A DNA stretch of 43,771 nucleotides, from the IMG/VR virus record IMGVR_UViG_3300050132_000105, positions 1 to 43,771 of that record; one strand, given 5' to 3'. Each line of letters starts with the position of its first letter. The stretch's first letter is position 1. The position numbers and the translations under genes are program-made. The DNA is from a virus. The notes under the pieces are model-generated. The model worked only from the letters and a program-made list of their open reading frames with translations. It did no database searches and had not been told where the DNA came from. Shown here in pieces: positions 7,307 through 17,071 of the stretch.

Positions 7307-8604
7307 TTTGGGCCTCCTAAGCCTATGCCGAGTTTGTCGGCTTTCTCCAGGTTCTCGTCCATTCTCTCGAACACATCCTTGCTCCAGTCCTTGCCGACGA
7401 AATCGATCAGCTCAACGGATTCGCGGGCTTCCTGCTGAGCTTCCTCCAAAGAATCTCCGAATCCGATAGCCTCAGCCACCAGGGAGCCGTCCTTCTGCGG
7501 GATACGGTAATAGAGACCGTCGACATCGTTCTTGTAGAACTGGCGCGGGAGTACCCGTGAAAGGTTCTTGTCCTTGATCTCCAGGGCAACGGCCTCGTCG
7601 TTCGCGCTGCTGCTGCTCAAGATGATCTCGGCGCAGTATTCCTTGACCGGCACCGGGCGTACCGGCTCGCCCGTGGCCATGGAGTACATGACTTCAGTGA
7701 TGTTCTTGTAGCCGCGCACCAGCACGCCGGAGGGGGGGCAGCCGAACCTTTGACAGGCATCCCCGAAGTACCCAGTGAGCTTTCCGTTCACCTTGCCAAA
7801 GCGGATCTCCGACGACCGAGCCGATCCGCACCCGCTCTTCGCGAACACCGGTCGCATGGCGTCGGTCACCACCCGCACCGGCGCCGGCAGCTTCCCATAC
7901 TCCATGAAGCGCCCGCCGTAGCCGTCACCTTTAACTTCCGGCCCGTAACAGCCAACTTCCAGAAACTTCCCGCCGGCAAAACTCCAATCGTCCCCCATTT
8001 CAACACCCTTGTCGCCTGGGAACACAGGCTCTTCGACGAGAAAGAGCTGCTGCTCTCGGAAGCAGTCCAGGTCGGCGCTCATCTTTGTCAAGGTGGAAAA
8101 CGCCAGAGGGAGCGTCTTGACGTGGAAGGTCTCTTTGATGCCGCGGCTGTCGTTATTCAGCTTCACCCAAACGTCGGGGTGCTTCTCCAGGTAGTCGTAG
8201 AGCGCGGACATGCCAACGATCTTCTTGTGTGGGGCCACCGGGAGCCCCCGTTGCGCCAGCACCTTGCGGAGATGGAACCGATCGGCCTCCAGCATTTCGG
8301 CGGCGAACCCGCACCCGTAGACGGCCTTACCCCGGCGGCGTAGATCGTCCTGCAGGTCCCCGAAGCCGACATCGGGGAACACGAACACGTCCACCTCGTC
8401 GATCCCCTCGAAGAAGTGCTGGATGCGGGTGACGCCGGGGAGCCCTTCGCCCAGACGGGTCTGGTGAGGCTTGGCGAAGGCTGACACCCAAGGGGTGAAG
8501 TATTCGACGGTCCCGACATCCTCGGCCACGCGCATGGCGATGTGCATGAACAGGCCCAAGTCGAAGAACCGCCACCGCTGTTTTGAAAAAGGTTTCTTAA
8601 CCAT
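7303..8604 (-). CDS. ATP-grasp family protein (GARS-like) in virion module
   Basis: 433 residues. The segment AAEMLEADRFHLRKVLAQRG followed by LPVAP, then VWVKLNNDSRGIKETF, matches the start of the ATP-grasp fold as in phosphoribosylamine-glycine ligase. A later FLEVGCYGPEVKGDGYGG and a C-terminal beta/alpha segment (GDSLEEAQQEARESVELI) echo GARS-like enzymes. ATP-grasp enzymes join a carboxylate to an amine or thiol through an acyl-phosphate. Its place directly after the giant ejection protein suggests it might modify a virion or host peptide rather than make purines, but the substrate is unknown. ATG follows the preceding stop without a gap. Confidence 0.65.
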   Translation of the reverse strand: MVKKPFSKQRWRFFDLGLFMHIAMRVAEDVGTVEYFTPWVSAFAKPHQTRLGEGLPGVTRIQHFFEGIDEVDVFVFPDVGFGDLQDDLRRRGKAVYGCGFAAEMLEADRFHLRKVLAQRGLPVAPHKKIVGMSALYDYLEKHPDVWVKLNNDSRGIKETFHVKTLPLAFSTLTKMSADLDCFREQQLFLVEEPVFPGDKGVEMGDDWSFAGGKFLEVGCYGPEVKGDGYGGRFMEYGKLPAPVRVVTDAMRPVFAKSGCGSARSSEIRFGKVNGKLTGYFGDACQRFGCPPSGVLVRGYKNITEVMYSMATGEPVRPVPVKEYCAEIILSSSSANDEAVALEIKDKNLSRVLPRQFYKNDVDGLYYRIPQKDGSLVAEAIGFGDSLEEAQQEARESVELIDFVGKDWSKDVFERMDENLEKADKLGIGLGGPK

Positions 8605-11600
8605 CTACTCGCTCCTTAAAATGTCGGAATACCGTTCGCGCTCTTCCTGCTCCAAACCATGGGAGTTGCGGAACTTCTTGCGGAATGTCGGCTTTATCTG
8701 GTCTGTAACGCTCGACGGCGCATTCTCCATGATATTGGCGAGTTGGTCAAGCGGCATCTTCTCGACTTTCTTCATGTCGAGGGGGAGCTTTTGCCGGAGA
8801 AACGGGACATCTTGAGCAAACCCGCCCTTGCGAGGAACTGTGACTTCTCCACCAAACTTGTCCATTTTGTTAGCTATCTGGGGGAGCGACGAAGGTAATA
8901 TCAGCGACTCAAGGAGCCTGCGGGAATAGTAACTCATCCCCTCGTACGATTGGGCCGCCTGGTAGAGCCTCAGGGGAGAACTCACAAAGGGCACCTCCTC
9001 CGCAACTCCCATTGCCGCATCCTGGACACCTTCGGCAAAACCATGATCATTTCTTTCGTAAGGTTCACCTTTGCGTGCCGCTTTCTCTTCACGCTTGTCC
9101 TCGCGTCTCTTGTTTAAATCTTCTACGTGGTGAATCATTGAGCCAACTTGGATCACAGATAGCCCAGGAAAAGACAGAAGATTGGCTGGCGCATTCACGC
9201 CGAAGATTCGAGCTTCTCCCGGCTTCAGGTCATGGACTTTACGCTTTTCGCCTCTCTTATAAAAACCGCCGAACTCCTTGTAAAGGGCGTACCCGATGCC
9301 AAGGAGAAAGACACCTATGCCTGCCCTGTTGAGGTTTTTGGCAAAGTTCTCTTTCTCTTCCTCCGTCATCTCGTCGACGGCTTCCTGGTACGCCTGGCCA
9401 ATGGTGCGGCCAAAAATCTCTTTAGCCTTCGCGGTCTTGCCGGCCCTCATGGCCGCCGCTGCAAGCTGGGTGAGTGCCTTGACGGTCCCGACCGGGGGGA
9501 TGTAGGAAAAGGTTTCCCCGACAGCATTCAGAGGCACTTTCATGACAGGCTCTTGAGCTTCAATCAGGGACGCCGACAACATGCCGCCAAGCCCATGTTT
9601 TTTAAGCTGCCCTATGCCTGATCGCCAAATGTTGTTGACCACGTTATCGGCCATAAACTGAGCTTCGTTTGCGTCGGCTTCGGCTGCCGTGAAGATAAGA
9701 TGCCTAACTATTTCGTCATTCATATTCCAATCGTTTCGGATTGCCCATTCGGTTCTGTATTGGAGTGACTTATAGAACTCTTGGATGTACGCAATCGATT
9801 TCAGAGCACTATGCGCCCTGCCGGGAAAGTCCAGAACATACTCGGCGTGGTCAAGCGGTGTCACACCCCACGATGCCAACTCTATCCCGCCTTTTTTGTG
9901 TTTGGCGTATTTTATCTGAATACCATCTTTACCCTGTTTTAAACGGTCCCAAAAGTTGCGGTACATTTCACTTCTGAACAACTGGACGTATCCGGCTGCC
10001 TCCGCTTTTACATTCAGCCCCGAACCGTGCCGCGGTGCGCCCTCGTAAATCTTCCTGAGAGGGGGGAGTAACCTTATGGCAGAGGCCATCGCGTTGCCCG
10101 CAGTTGCAAAGCCTGGACGCCACACTGCGGCAGACGCACTTATTTTCCAGATCACACCAAGGGTAGAAAAGATAGCTCCGCGCTGGGCCTTCTTTTGGAA
10201 CTCCAGGTATTTCTCAAGTTTGCCCCGATTCTGTCTTTCAAGCCGGTACACCTCGGCATCGACTTGTTCCTTCAGTTTCGCAACTCGCTCCTTGAGCCTT
10301 TCGGACTCCGGGTCCATCTGGAGCACCCGCCGCGCCCGCTTCTCGAAGTTGCCAGTTGTCAACATTTCCTGAAGGTCGGCGGCACGCTTCATGGTCCTGG
10401 TCTTGTACGCTTTGAGCGCGGCTTCCATCGGGTCTTTGGTCGGGCGGGCGTCCTTCTGCATCTGCTTAAACTGCTCGGCCAGGGCATCACGGCGCGCGCG
10501 GAGCATCTTTAGAGCGGGTGTTTCTACCGCAGGGGCACCTTTGGGCCGGGGTTTCAGGTCGTACTGTGCGATTCTGCGCTCATAATCGCTGATCGACTTC
10601 TGTACCGCACTCTCGGCAGCCCTGACGCGCTGCTCGTCGGACATGCCCTTCTTGCCCTCGATCTCGTCGAGCGACTTCTTGAGCCGGTCACGAACAGCCT
10701 TCAGTGTGTTGGCCTCCTCGTCGTACTTCAGGCCGATTACCTTCTTACCCGCCTTCTTGCCGGTCTTCAGCTCTTCGGTGATGTCATGGATCTGGTTCTT
10801 GAGCCGGGTCTTGGCCGCGTCGAGCGCCGTCTTCCACTGCTGCTCCGGAGAGCGGGTCGACGTGGAGTCGATACCACTTTCCCGCATGGCCTCCTTGATC
10901 TCCTTTTGCAACTCGCGCACCTTCTCTGACACTGCGTCACGCTGCAGTCCGGAATGCGCGGGGATAACACCGTCTTCGGCGTCTTCAAGAGCGGAGATAA
11001 GCCGCATCTGACGGCGAGCCTCACGCAGGTTCACGTTGATCTCGTCCTGGGACATTTTGAACGACTCGCCGTACCCTGATATCGCGTCTCGGATGTCGCG
11101 GGGCTCCAGGTCAGGGATATCCTTCAAGTCCTCGTAGATGTCGGCAATTATCTCCTTGGCGTCGGTGATGCCGGCAATCACCCGGTTGCGCGCCATCTCT
11201 GCCAGTACCACGGCCATCTCGGGGTCGATGTTCATGGAAAGCTTGCCGGCCATCACCCTGAACTTGTCGGCAAGCGAATGGAACTCGGCATCCATACCGG
11301 AGCGGTCGGCCTTCTTCGCCGCGCGCCGGCGCTTCACTTCCGGTGGCGCCGCATCCTCTTCGTTGCGCATCTGCCGGACCCGGCGCTGTGCCTCCAGTTC
11401 GGCAATACGTTCTTCGTGCGCCTTGGACTGCGCAAGAGCCTCTTCGAGCTGCTTGGTAAGCGACTCGATCCGCGCTCGAATCTCCTCTGGGATTTCTCTC
11501 TTGCCAATGGCTGCCCGTACCCTGTTAGCGGTCCTGATGTAACTGTAATCTTCAGCCATGAGTAGCTGTCTCGCTCGTCCAGACGCGCTCCATTCGGTAC

Positions 11601-14600
11601 CTACACGCCGGGCTGCAACATCGTTGTCGTTAAAATTATCCTCAAGGGCCGCAAGACGCTGCCGGAGTTTGAGCGCCCTGTCAGAATCACCGGACTCCTG
11701 GGCTTCGATAAGCAATTCCATGACGGAGTTGCTGTCGTTGCGGATCTTAACCCGGTCGTGAAGAAGCGCAACCTGTTCGGCTGCTGAGATCGGCCGGGGC
11801 TTCTCGGCCAAAGCCTTCGCCTGTTCCCTAGGGTCATAACCGGGATCATTGACCAGTTTCATCCCCTCGGCGTAGGCAACCGGGTCAGTGTACTTCATGT
11901 GCTGCTCAACCGGGTCAAGACCGCGTTCTGCCCGTTCCTCTTCAGTTACCGCGTTTTTGGTGCTGGTGGTGCGCTGGTCTTCCTCCTGTAGTTCGCCGGC
12001 CACGGGTTCAGGTTCCACTGCTGCCGGTTCTGGCTGCGCTGAAGGTGCTGACATCTTCATAAACTGCTGCTCGATCTCGTCGGCGCGGGCTATCCACTCA
12101 TCGGCCGCCGACAAGTCGCGGGCTTCGACGGCCTTGTCGGCTTTGTCCAGGGCGTCAAGGTACCGCTCTCGCATAGCCTTCTTGATGTCCCGGCCAACGG
12201 CGCCGACTTCGTTCCCGACGATCCGCTTTACCCGTTCAAAGGTGGCTTCGACCATGCCTTTGAACTTCTGCCAGAGGTCGCCCAGTTTCTCGCGCATCGC
12301 CCGGGCGAAGTCCTGCCATTTGCGTGCTCCTTCCTCGTAGGCAGCGCGGCCTATGGCTTCCAGGTGCGGCATGGCTTCCCGGCCAGCCTTGGCGAGTTTG
12401 CGAAGGGATTCGTAGGCTTGTTGCAGGCCCATGAAGTCAAGGGTCTGCTGCCCGTTGTGCTTTGCAATAACCCGGTCCAGCACGCCTCCTGTTACGCTCT
12501 GGCGCATCGGCATAACGATTGCCACCACTTCGCCGTTTTCCACGGAAATAACCGATTCATCTGGGCCATTTATGCGGATTTCCGCTTTAGGAAAGTGCTG
12601 TTTTGCATAAACGTAGTATTTTTGGTCTACATCCGCCGTTTTCCCCTCGGCATCTTTGAGCCTCACATACCCGTTTTCATCCTTGCCGAGTTTTATCGGC
12701 TGGTCGGAACTGGCCTCGAACTTGCCGTTGTCGAGCTTCTTGTCACCCGCTCCAAATGCCGTGAAAATAGTTTTTGTGACGGGCTTGCCTCTGGTCGGTT
12801 TGGGGGTGACTCGGTTAATAGCGTCTTGGTTCTCCTCGGGAGTTCTTCCCGCAAAACGGTCTCCTTCTTTGCCCTTGAAAGGAACTTGCTCTTTACCCTT
12901 GACCATGACATGGCCGTTGCCGTGCCATAGGCCATTGGTGGCCGGCATCTGAAAACCACCTTCCAGACCTTCGGCCTTTACTGCACTCGGTTTCGGTGGG
13001 TTGCCGTATCCGGTTTTACCGCCCCTGGATTCAGCAGCAGGGAACAACTTGTCTACTTGAGCCTTGAACGCCTTGAGTGCGCCTTTGGTATTGTAGACCT
13101 CGAACGTGCCGTCATCAGGAACGTGGATTGTCACATAGGCGTCGGCATCGCGGAGCGCCTGCTGTGCGTCCTTAACGAGCGGTTGAATCCGGTCTTGGTC
13201 TGCCGTGGCAACATCAAGGGCTTTCTGAAAGGTGTCAACCTGCTCCTGCCGGTCTTCGGGGGAGTGGTCCTTAAATATCTCGGGGTTCTGCCAGAGTTCC
13301 AGTTTACTGGCTGCTTCGGCCTTGCGCATATTCGCTGCCGTGAGGCCGCCACGAAGCTCGTCTAGTTCGTTTCTCAGTGCAATCTGCTCACGACTGTTAT
13401 CGTCCGGAGCGGACTTCACCGCCTCCTCAATATTCGCCAACAGGTATTTCTTCTGCTCCTTCAGCGGGGTCCCTTCACCCTTGGCAGTCTTCACAGCCTC
13501 CTTCACCACCTCTGCCGCCGTGTCGGGAACGGCGGGTTCAGGCGTTACCCGGGCGGATTCGTAGGCGGAGCGGGCGGCTTCTGTGGTGGGTTCTACGGCC
13601 TCGACAGGCGCTTCCTCCGGCAAAGTGCCGGTGAGCACCTTATTGAGCCGACCGGGCATCTTGCGGATATACTCCAGCGCTTCGGTCATCTTGTTGTCAG
13701 CGGCATCCATTTTCTTACGGTTGCGGTCGGTGGGAAACCGGGCAGGGCCGACGATCATCGCACTCATGACGTTGCCGTGGGAAGACAGGTAAGCCCGGCT
13801 CATGTCGCCGTACTTTGCCGCCATGGTGTTAAATGTGTCGATGAAAGCGGCTTGTCGGTCCTCGTCGGCCTCGTTGTACCGCTTCTCGAACTGCTGCCAG
13901 ATGTCCGTGAGTTCCTGGCGGAAACCTTCCCTGAACGACTGGCCGCGCCTCTCGGGGGAATGCGACGTGCCGTTAAATGCTCTGTTGGCGAGGTCTGAGG
14001 GGATTGAGGGAATGGTAACGGGCGGGGCGCTCGGATTCTCCGCCTTCTCCAACCCCTTATCAATAGCTTCCTGCATCCCAACACTGAACGCGTCCTCTCG
14101 TTCCCGCTCCGCTTCCAGCACCTCCTGCTTCTTCCCCAACTCATCGGCCTTCTTCTCGATCACCTTCATCTGCCGGTCCAGTTCCCGCCGCGGCACCATC
14201 GCGCTGCGGCGGTCCTTCTCCCTCTTGGCCCGGAGGGTGTTCAGTTCGGTTTCCAGTGCGCGGATGTCGTCTTCGATTTCGGCAGCGAGTTGGGCGGTGG
14301 GGGCATCGTAGTTGTCGGCCGGTTCAGGTTCGGCGTCCATCTTACGGGCAGCATCCGCTATCTTCTCGTTCGCGGCTTTCCTCTTGACTTCCTGCTGCTT
14401 GCCTTGAAGGGTGTTGGGGTCTTTTGCACTGCGCGGGTCTGCCGGTATCGTCTTCGCGCCCTCGTTCTTCGCTTCCTGAACCACCACCGGCTGCTCGACG
14501 GGCGGCCCATCCCCGACTAGGCCGGTCGGGCGGCCTTTCGCCTCCGGTTTCGCTGCTTCCGTAGGTCGTTCCACTCCAGCGCTAGCGGGAGGAGTAGCGA

Positions 14601-17055
14601 CACCATCACCAGAAAGAGAAACGTTATCACCCACACCTCCATGTACTGGCTTTGATCCATCTTGCACCTCCTGTGCGGGTCTATACCCGTACAGGGCAGC
14701 TTTAGCCTTAGCTGCCATAGCTTTAGTCTTCGCGTAATCCTTGATGGTGTCGGGGTTTATATGCTTGCCTCTAAGCATCCGGCCTTCACCGTTTTCAGGG
14801 TTATATAGTCCACCCTCAGTGCCGCGCCCCTTCTCTTTTGGATTCTCCCGGTATTCGGTGTAGCCAGCATCGAACAACTCGTCAATTTTGGCGGCAAGGT
14901 TGGAATCACCAATCTTAACTGCCTCTGCGTCTTTCTTGGCGCGGCTGTGCGCTTTTGCCGACTTTGTGTGCGCGTCGATCAACCCTTCCTTCGCCGGGTC
15001 GAGTCCGCCCCAATCCATGAGCGCTTCCCACGTCTTGCCTTGCAGTTTCGGGAGTTTTACACCTGTTGCCGCCGTGAACGCCTGCTTACCCTTCTCGTTC
15101 AAACCATTGGCGAGATACTGAAGACGTCGGGCATCTTTATTCTGGACAGCATCGGCAAAGTCCCGGTGGAAGCCAGACAAGTCTTGTCCGAGGCTATCGG
15201 CATAATTTTTGGCGATCTTGTCTCTTTCTGAGCCGTCAGGCTCAATCTTACCGCCAGTGACCTTGCCCCACTTCGGGCCGTCCGATTCAAGGCTGAGAGG
15301 GGCGAATTTTGTGTCTTCCTGTTTTGCCACTTCATTCGTGGCCTTATTCAGATCCTGCGAATGCAGTTCCCCCCCGTCGATCTCCTCAAACTTCGCAAAC
15401 GTGGCAGGGTCGTTCTCCTTAAGCCACGTCTTGGCCTCGGCACGGGTCATAAACTCGCCGTCGCCCGCCACAAAACCGCGCTCGGCGTCCGCGGGAAGGT
15501 CCTCATTTGCCGCTAAGACCTCGGGGTGTGTGCTTCCGGCCTCTCCGACAACGGTGTCCTGGCCGGATCGTATGGCTGGCTTGAGAGATACTGCCGGTAC
15601 TTCGTCAAGTCCAGGTTCAGCGTCGACGGGCGGCTGCTCGACGGGCTCTGCTGCTGGAGCCTTCTTTGCTCTCGTTCTCTGTTTCTTATCAACCTTCTGC
15701 TCCTGTGCTACGGGTTCGGGTGTTGCTTCCGCTGCAGGTTCGTCCTCGATCAGCCACCGGCTGGCGGTGCGACGCTCGTTGATCTTGGCGGCGCGTTCAG
15801 TGAAGGGATCGGATTCAGGTGCCTGTACCTCAGATGCCGGCGCAGGTGTTCCTCCTGAGACATCTTCATCGGTTCCCCTTTTCGCCATATCTTCTTGCAC
15901 GCTGTCAGAAACCTGTCCGCCAGTTCCTTGTCGGTTGGCGCCTTCATTGTCCACCTCCTGTGCCATCTTGCGCCGGGAAGACATGACCGGTTTTGGCTTA
16001 ACTTCCTGCGCTGGCGGTTCGTACCCCTCAACCTGAATCCTCTTCTTGAGTGCCGCTTGGAACGTTTCAGGGTCCAGCCGAGCGATCTTCGCTTCCACCC
16101 GACCATCATCCCATCCTTGGCCCTTGAGCCCGGCCCGCACGTCGTCAAGGGACTGCACGACAAGACCGCGCTCCTTGTTGGTGAGCATTCGCCACCACTC
16201 GGAACTCCGGACGGCGGCGGGGATTTCAAGCGCCCCGGAAAGCAAGCCCGCGCCAGCGGCACCGACGACCACAGGGCTGTCCCATGGCTGATCACCAACG
16301 ATATCCTTGCCCTCATTCTGCGCCATCTCGCCGCCGACAATGCCGCCTGTCGCCGCCTGGGTTGCGATCCGGCCAACACGCCCGGCGTTCACTAGGCCGA
16401 AGGTGTTGCCGACAACGCTGGCGATTCCTTCCCACGGGGCCACTACCCCGGCGAACTCCCCGGCACCTTCAGCCAGCTTCGAGGGCGTGAGGCCAAGCGA
16501 CGGCATGGCCGCTGTCGCGCGGTCAACCTGATCACTCATAAGCCCGAGAGTCGCGCCCTTGGCAACGCCCATTGCCCCGCTGATTGATGCGCCTACCGGA
16601 TGTTCCAGAATGTTGGCGATAGGCTCAAGCTGCCGGCGGGCGGCGGGCGCTGAAGGGTCGCTGCCGAACCCCCGCGTTTCCATCCTGGCGCGTGCGCGGG
16701 AAAGAGCGCCCACTTGCGGCGAGGCCGGGCGGGGGAGCGCCGCTGCGGTCGCCAACAGGTCGCCGGTCTCCTGCTGCGGCTGTTGGCGCTGGATATCGGG
16801 GCGTCTGTACTGTAATGCCTGAAGTGCGTCCGGTTGCTGGTATGTCTGGAGAGGGCGCTCGATGCGGGGTGCCCGGGAGATGTCCTGCGCTCGCTGGATG
16901 CCCGGACGGTTCACGTCCTCGGCGCCGGGGATAGCGCGGGGAACAATGGATGACTTCGGTGCGGGGAGGGGTTCTTCTATGGTGTAGCGGCTGGAGGCTG
17001 CCGGCTTCGCTGCGGGTTGACTGTCGTCGTCTTCAATCACATAGCGGCCGGCCAT
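8605..17055 (-). CDS. Giant 2816-aa internal virion / ejection-type polyvalent protein
   Basis: The largest gene, 19 percent of the window. The N-terminus is low-complexity and Gln/Pro/Arg-rich, then a Gly/Ala-rich possibly membrane-active stretch (about 150-290). A polyvalent-protein-like segment contains GEFMTRAEAKTWLKEND, and long charged coiled-coil regions follow (about 930-1060 and 1900-2270). Hydrophobic segments lie near the C-terminus (for example IGVFLLGIGYALYKEFGG). Such huge, mosaic proteins at the end of podovirus structural modules are usually packaged and ejected with the DNA, forming a trans-envelope conduit or carrying enzymes. No RNA polymerase or lytic transglycosylase motif is evident by eye. 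AGGAGA precedes the ATG. Confidence 0.75.
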   Translation of the reverse strand: MAGRYVIEDDDSQPAAKPAASSRYTIEEPLPAPKSSIVPRAIPGAEDVNRPGIQRAQDISRAPRIERPLQTYQQPDALQALQYRRPDIQRQQPQQETGDLLATAAALPRPASPQVGALSRARARMETRGFGSDPSAPAARRQLEPIANILEHPVGASISGAMGVAKGATLGLMSDQVDRATAAMPSLGLTPSKLAEGAGEFAGVVAPWEGIASVVGNTFGLVNAGRVGRIATQAATGGIVGGEMAQNEGKDIVGDQPWDSPVVVGAAGAGLLSGALEIPAAVRSSEWWRMLTNKERGLVVQSLDDVRAGLKGQGWDDGRVEAKIARLDPETFQAALKKRIQVEGYEPPAQEVKPKPVMSSRRKMAQEVDNEGANRQGTGGQVSDSVQEDMAKRGTDEDVSGGTPAPASEVQAPESDPFTERAAKINERRTASRWLIEDEPAAEATPEPVAQEQKVDKKQRTRAKKAPAAEPVEQPPVDAEPGLDEVPAVSLKPAIRSGQDTVVGEAGSTHPEVLAANEDLPADAERGFVAGDGEFMTRAEAKTWLKENDPATFAKFEEIDGGELHSQDLNKATNEVAKQEDTKFAPLSLESDGPKWGKVTGGKIEPDGSERDKIAKNYADSLGQDLSGFHRDFADAVQNKDARRLQYLANGLNEKGKQAFTAATGVKLPKLQGKTWEALMDWGGLDPAKEGLIDAHTKSAKAHSRAKKDAEAVKIGDSNLAAKIDELFDAGYTEYRENPKEKGRGTEGGLYNPENGEGRMLRGKHINPDTIKDYAKTKAMAAKAKAALYGYRPAQEVQDGSKPVHGGVGDNVSLSGDGVATPPASAGVERPTEAAKPEAKGRPTGLVGDGPPVEQPVVVQEAKNEGAKTIPADPRSAKDPNTLQGKQQEVKRKAANEKIADAARKMDAEPEPADNYDAPTAQLAAEIEDDIRALETELNTLRAKREKDRRSAMVPRRELDRQMKVIEKKADELGKKQEVLEAEREREDAFSVGMQEAIDKGLEKAENPSAPPVTIPSIPSDLANRAFNGTSHSPERRGQSFREGFRQELTDIWQQFEKRYNEADEDRQAAFIDTFNTMAAKYGDMSRAYLSSHGNVMSAMIVGPARFPTDRNRKKMDAADNKMTEALEYIRKMPGRLNKVLTGTLPEEAPVEAVEPTTEAARSAYESARVTPEPAVPDTAAEVVKEAVKTAKGEGTPLKEQKKYLLANIEEAVKSAPDDNSREQIALRNELDELRGGLTAANMRKAEAASKLELWQNPEIFKDHSPEDRQEQVDTFQKALDVATADQDRIQPLVKDAQQALRDADAYVTIHVPDDGTFEVYNTKGALKAFKAQVDKLFPAAESRGGKTGYGNPPKPSAVKAEGLEGGFQMPATNGLWHGNGHVMVKGKEQVPFKGKEGDRFAGRTPEENQDAINRVTPKPTRGKPVTKTIFTAFGAGDKKLDNGKFEASSDQPIKLGKDENGYVRLKDAEGKTADVDQKYYVYAKQHFPKAEIRINGPDESVISVENGEVVAIVMPMRQSVTGGVLDRVIAKHNGQQTLDFMGLQQAYESLRKLAKAGREAMPHLEAIGRAAYEEGARKWQDFARAMREKLGDLWQKFKGMVEATFERVKRIVGNEVGAVGRDIKKAMRERYLDALDKADKAVEARDLSAADEWIARADEIEQQFMKMSAPSAQPEPAAVEPEPVAGELQEEDQRTTSTKNAVTEEERAERGLDPVEQHMKYTDPVAYAEGMKLVNDPGYDPREQAKALAEKPRPISAAEQVALLHDRVKIRNDSNSVMELLIEAQESGDSDRALKLRQRLAALEDNFNDNDVAARRVGTEWSASGRARQLLMAEDYSYIRTANRVRAAIGKREIPEEIRARIESLTKQLEEALAQSKAHEERIAELEAQRRVRQMRNEEDAAPPEVKRRRAAKKADRSGMDAEFHSLADKFRVMAGKLSMNIDPEMAVVLAEMARNRVIAGITDAKEIIADIYEDLKDIPDLEPRDIRDAISGYGESFKMSQDEINVNLREARRQMRLISALEDAEDGVIPAHSGLQRDAVSEKVRELQKEIKEAMRESGIDSTSTRSPEQQWKTALDAAKTRLKNQIHDITEELKTGKKAGKKVIGLKYDEEANTLKAVRDRLKKSLDEIEGKKGMSDEQRVRAAESAVQKSISDYERRIAQYDLKPRPKGAPAVETPALKMLRARRDALAEQFKQMQKDARPTKDPMEAALKAYKTRTMKRAADLQEMLTTGNFEKRARRVLQMDPESERLKERVAKLKEQVDAEVYRLERQNRGKLEKYLEFQKKAQRGAIFSTLGVIWKISASAAVWRPGFATAGNAMASAIRLLPPLRKIYEGAPRHGSGLNVKAEAAGYVQLFRSEMYRNFWDRLKQGKDGIQIKYAKHKKGGIELASWGVTPLDHAEYVLDFPGRAHSALKSIAYIQEFYKSLQYRTEWAIRNDWNMNDEIVRHLIFTAAEADANEAQFMADNVVNNIWRSGIGQLKKHGLGGMLSASLIEAQEPVMKVPLNAVGETFSYIPPVGTVKALTQLAAAAMRAGKTAKAKEIFGRTIGQAYQEAVDEMTEEEKENFAKNLNRAGIGVFLLGIGYALYKEFGGFYKRGEKRKVHDLKPGEARIFGVNAPANLLSFPGLSVIQVGSMIHHVEDLNKRREDKREEKAARKGEPYERNDHGFAEGVQDAAMGVAEEVPFVSSPLRLYQAAQSYEGMSYYSRRLLESLILPSSLPQIANKMDKFGGEVTVPRKGGFAQDVPFLRQKLPLDMKKVEKMPLDQLANIMENAPSSVTDQIKPTFRKKFRNSHGLEQEERERYSDILRSE

Positions 17056-17071
17056 AGTGTCTCCTGCTTAA

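Noticed and set aside
8605-17055. Virion RNA polymerase like that of phage N4
   Set aside because: The size and the N4-type capsid invite the idea, but I cannot find T7-like polymerase motifs in the sequence.
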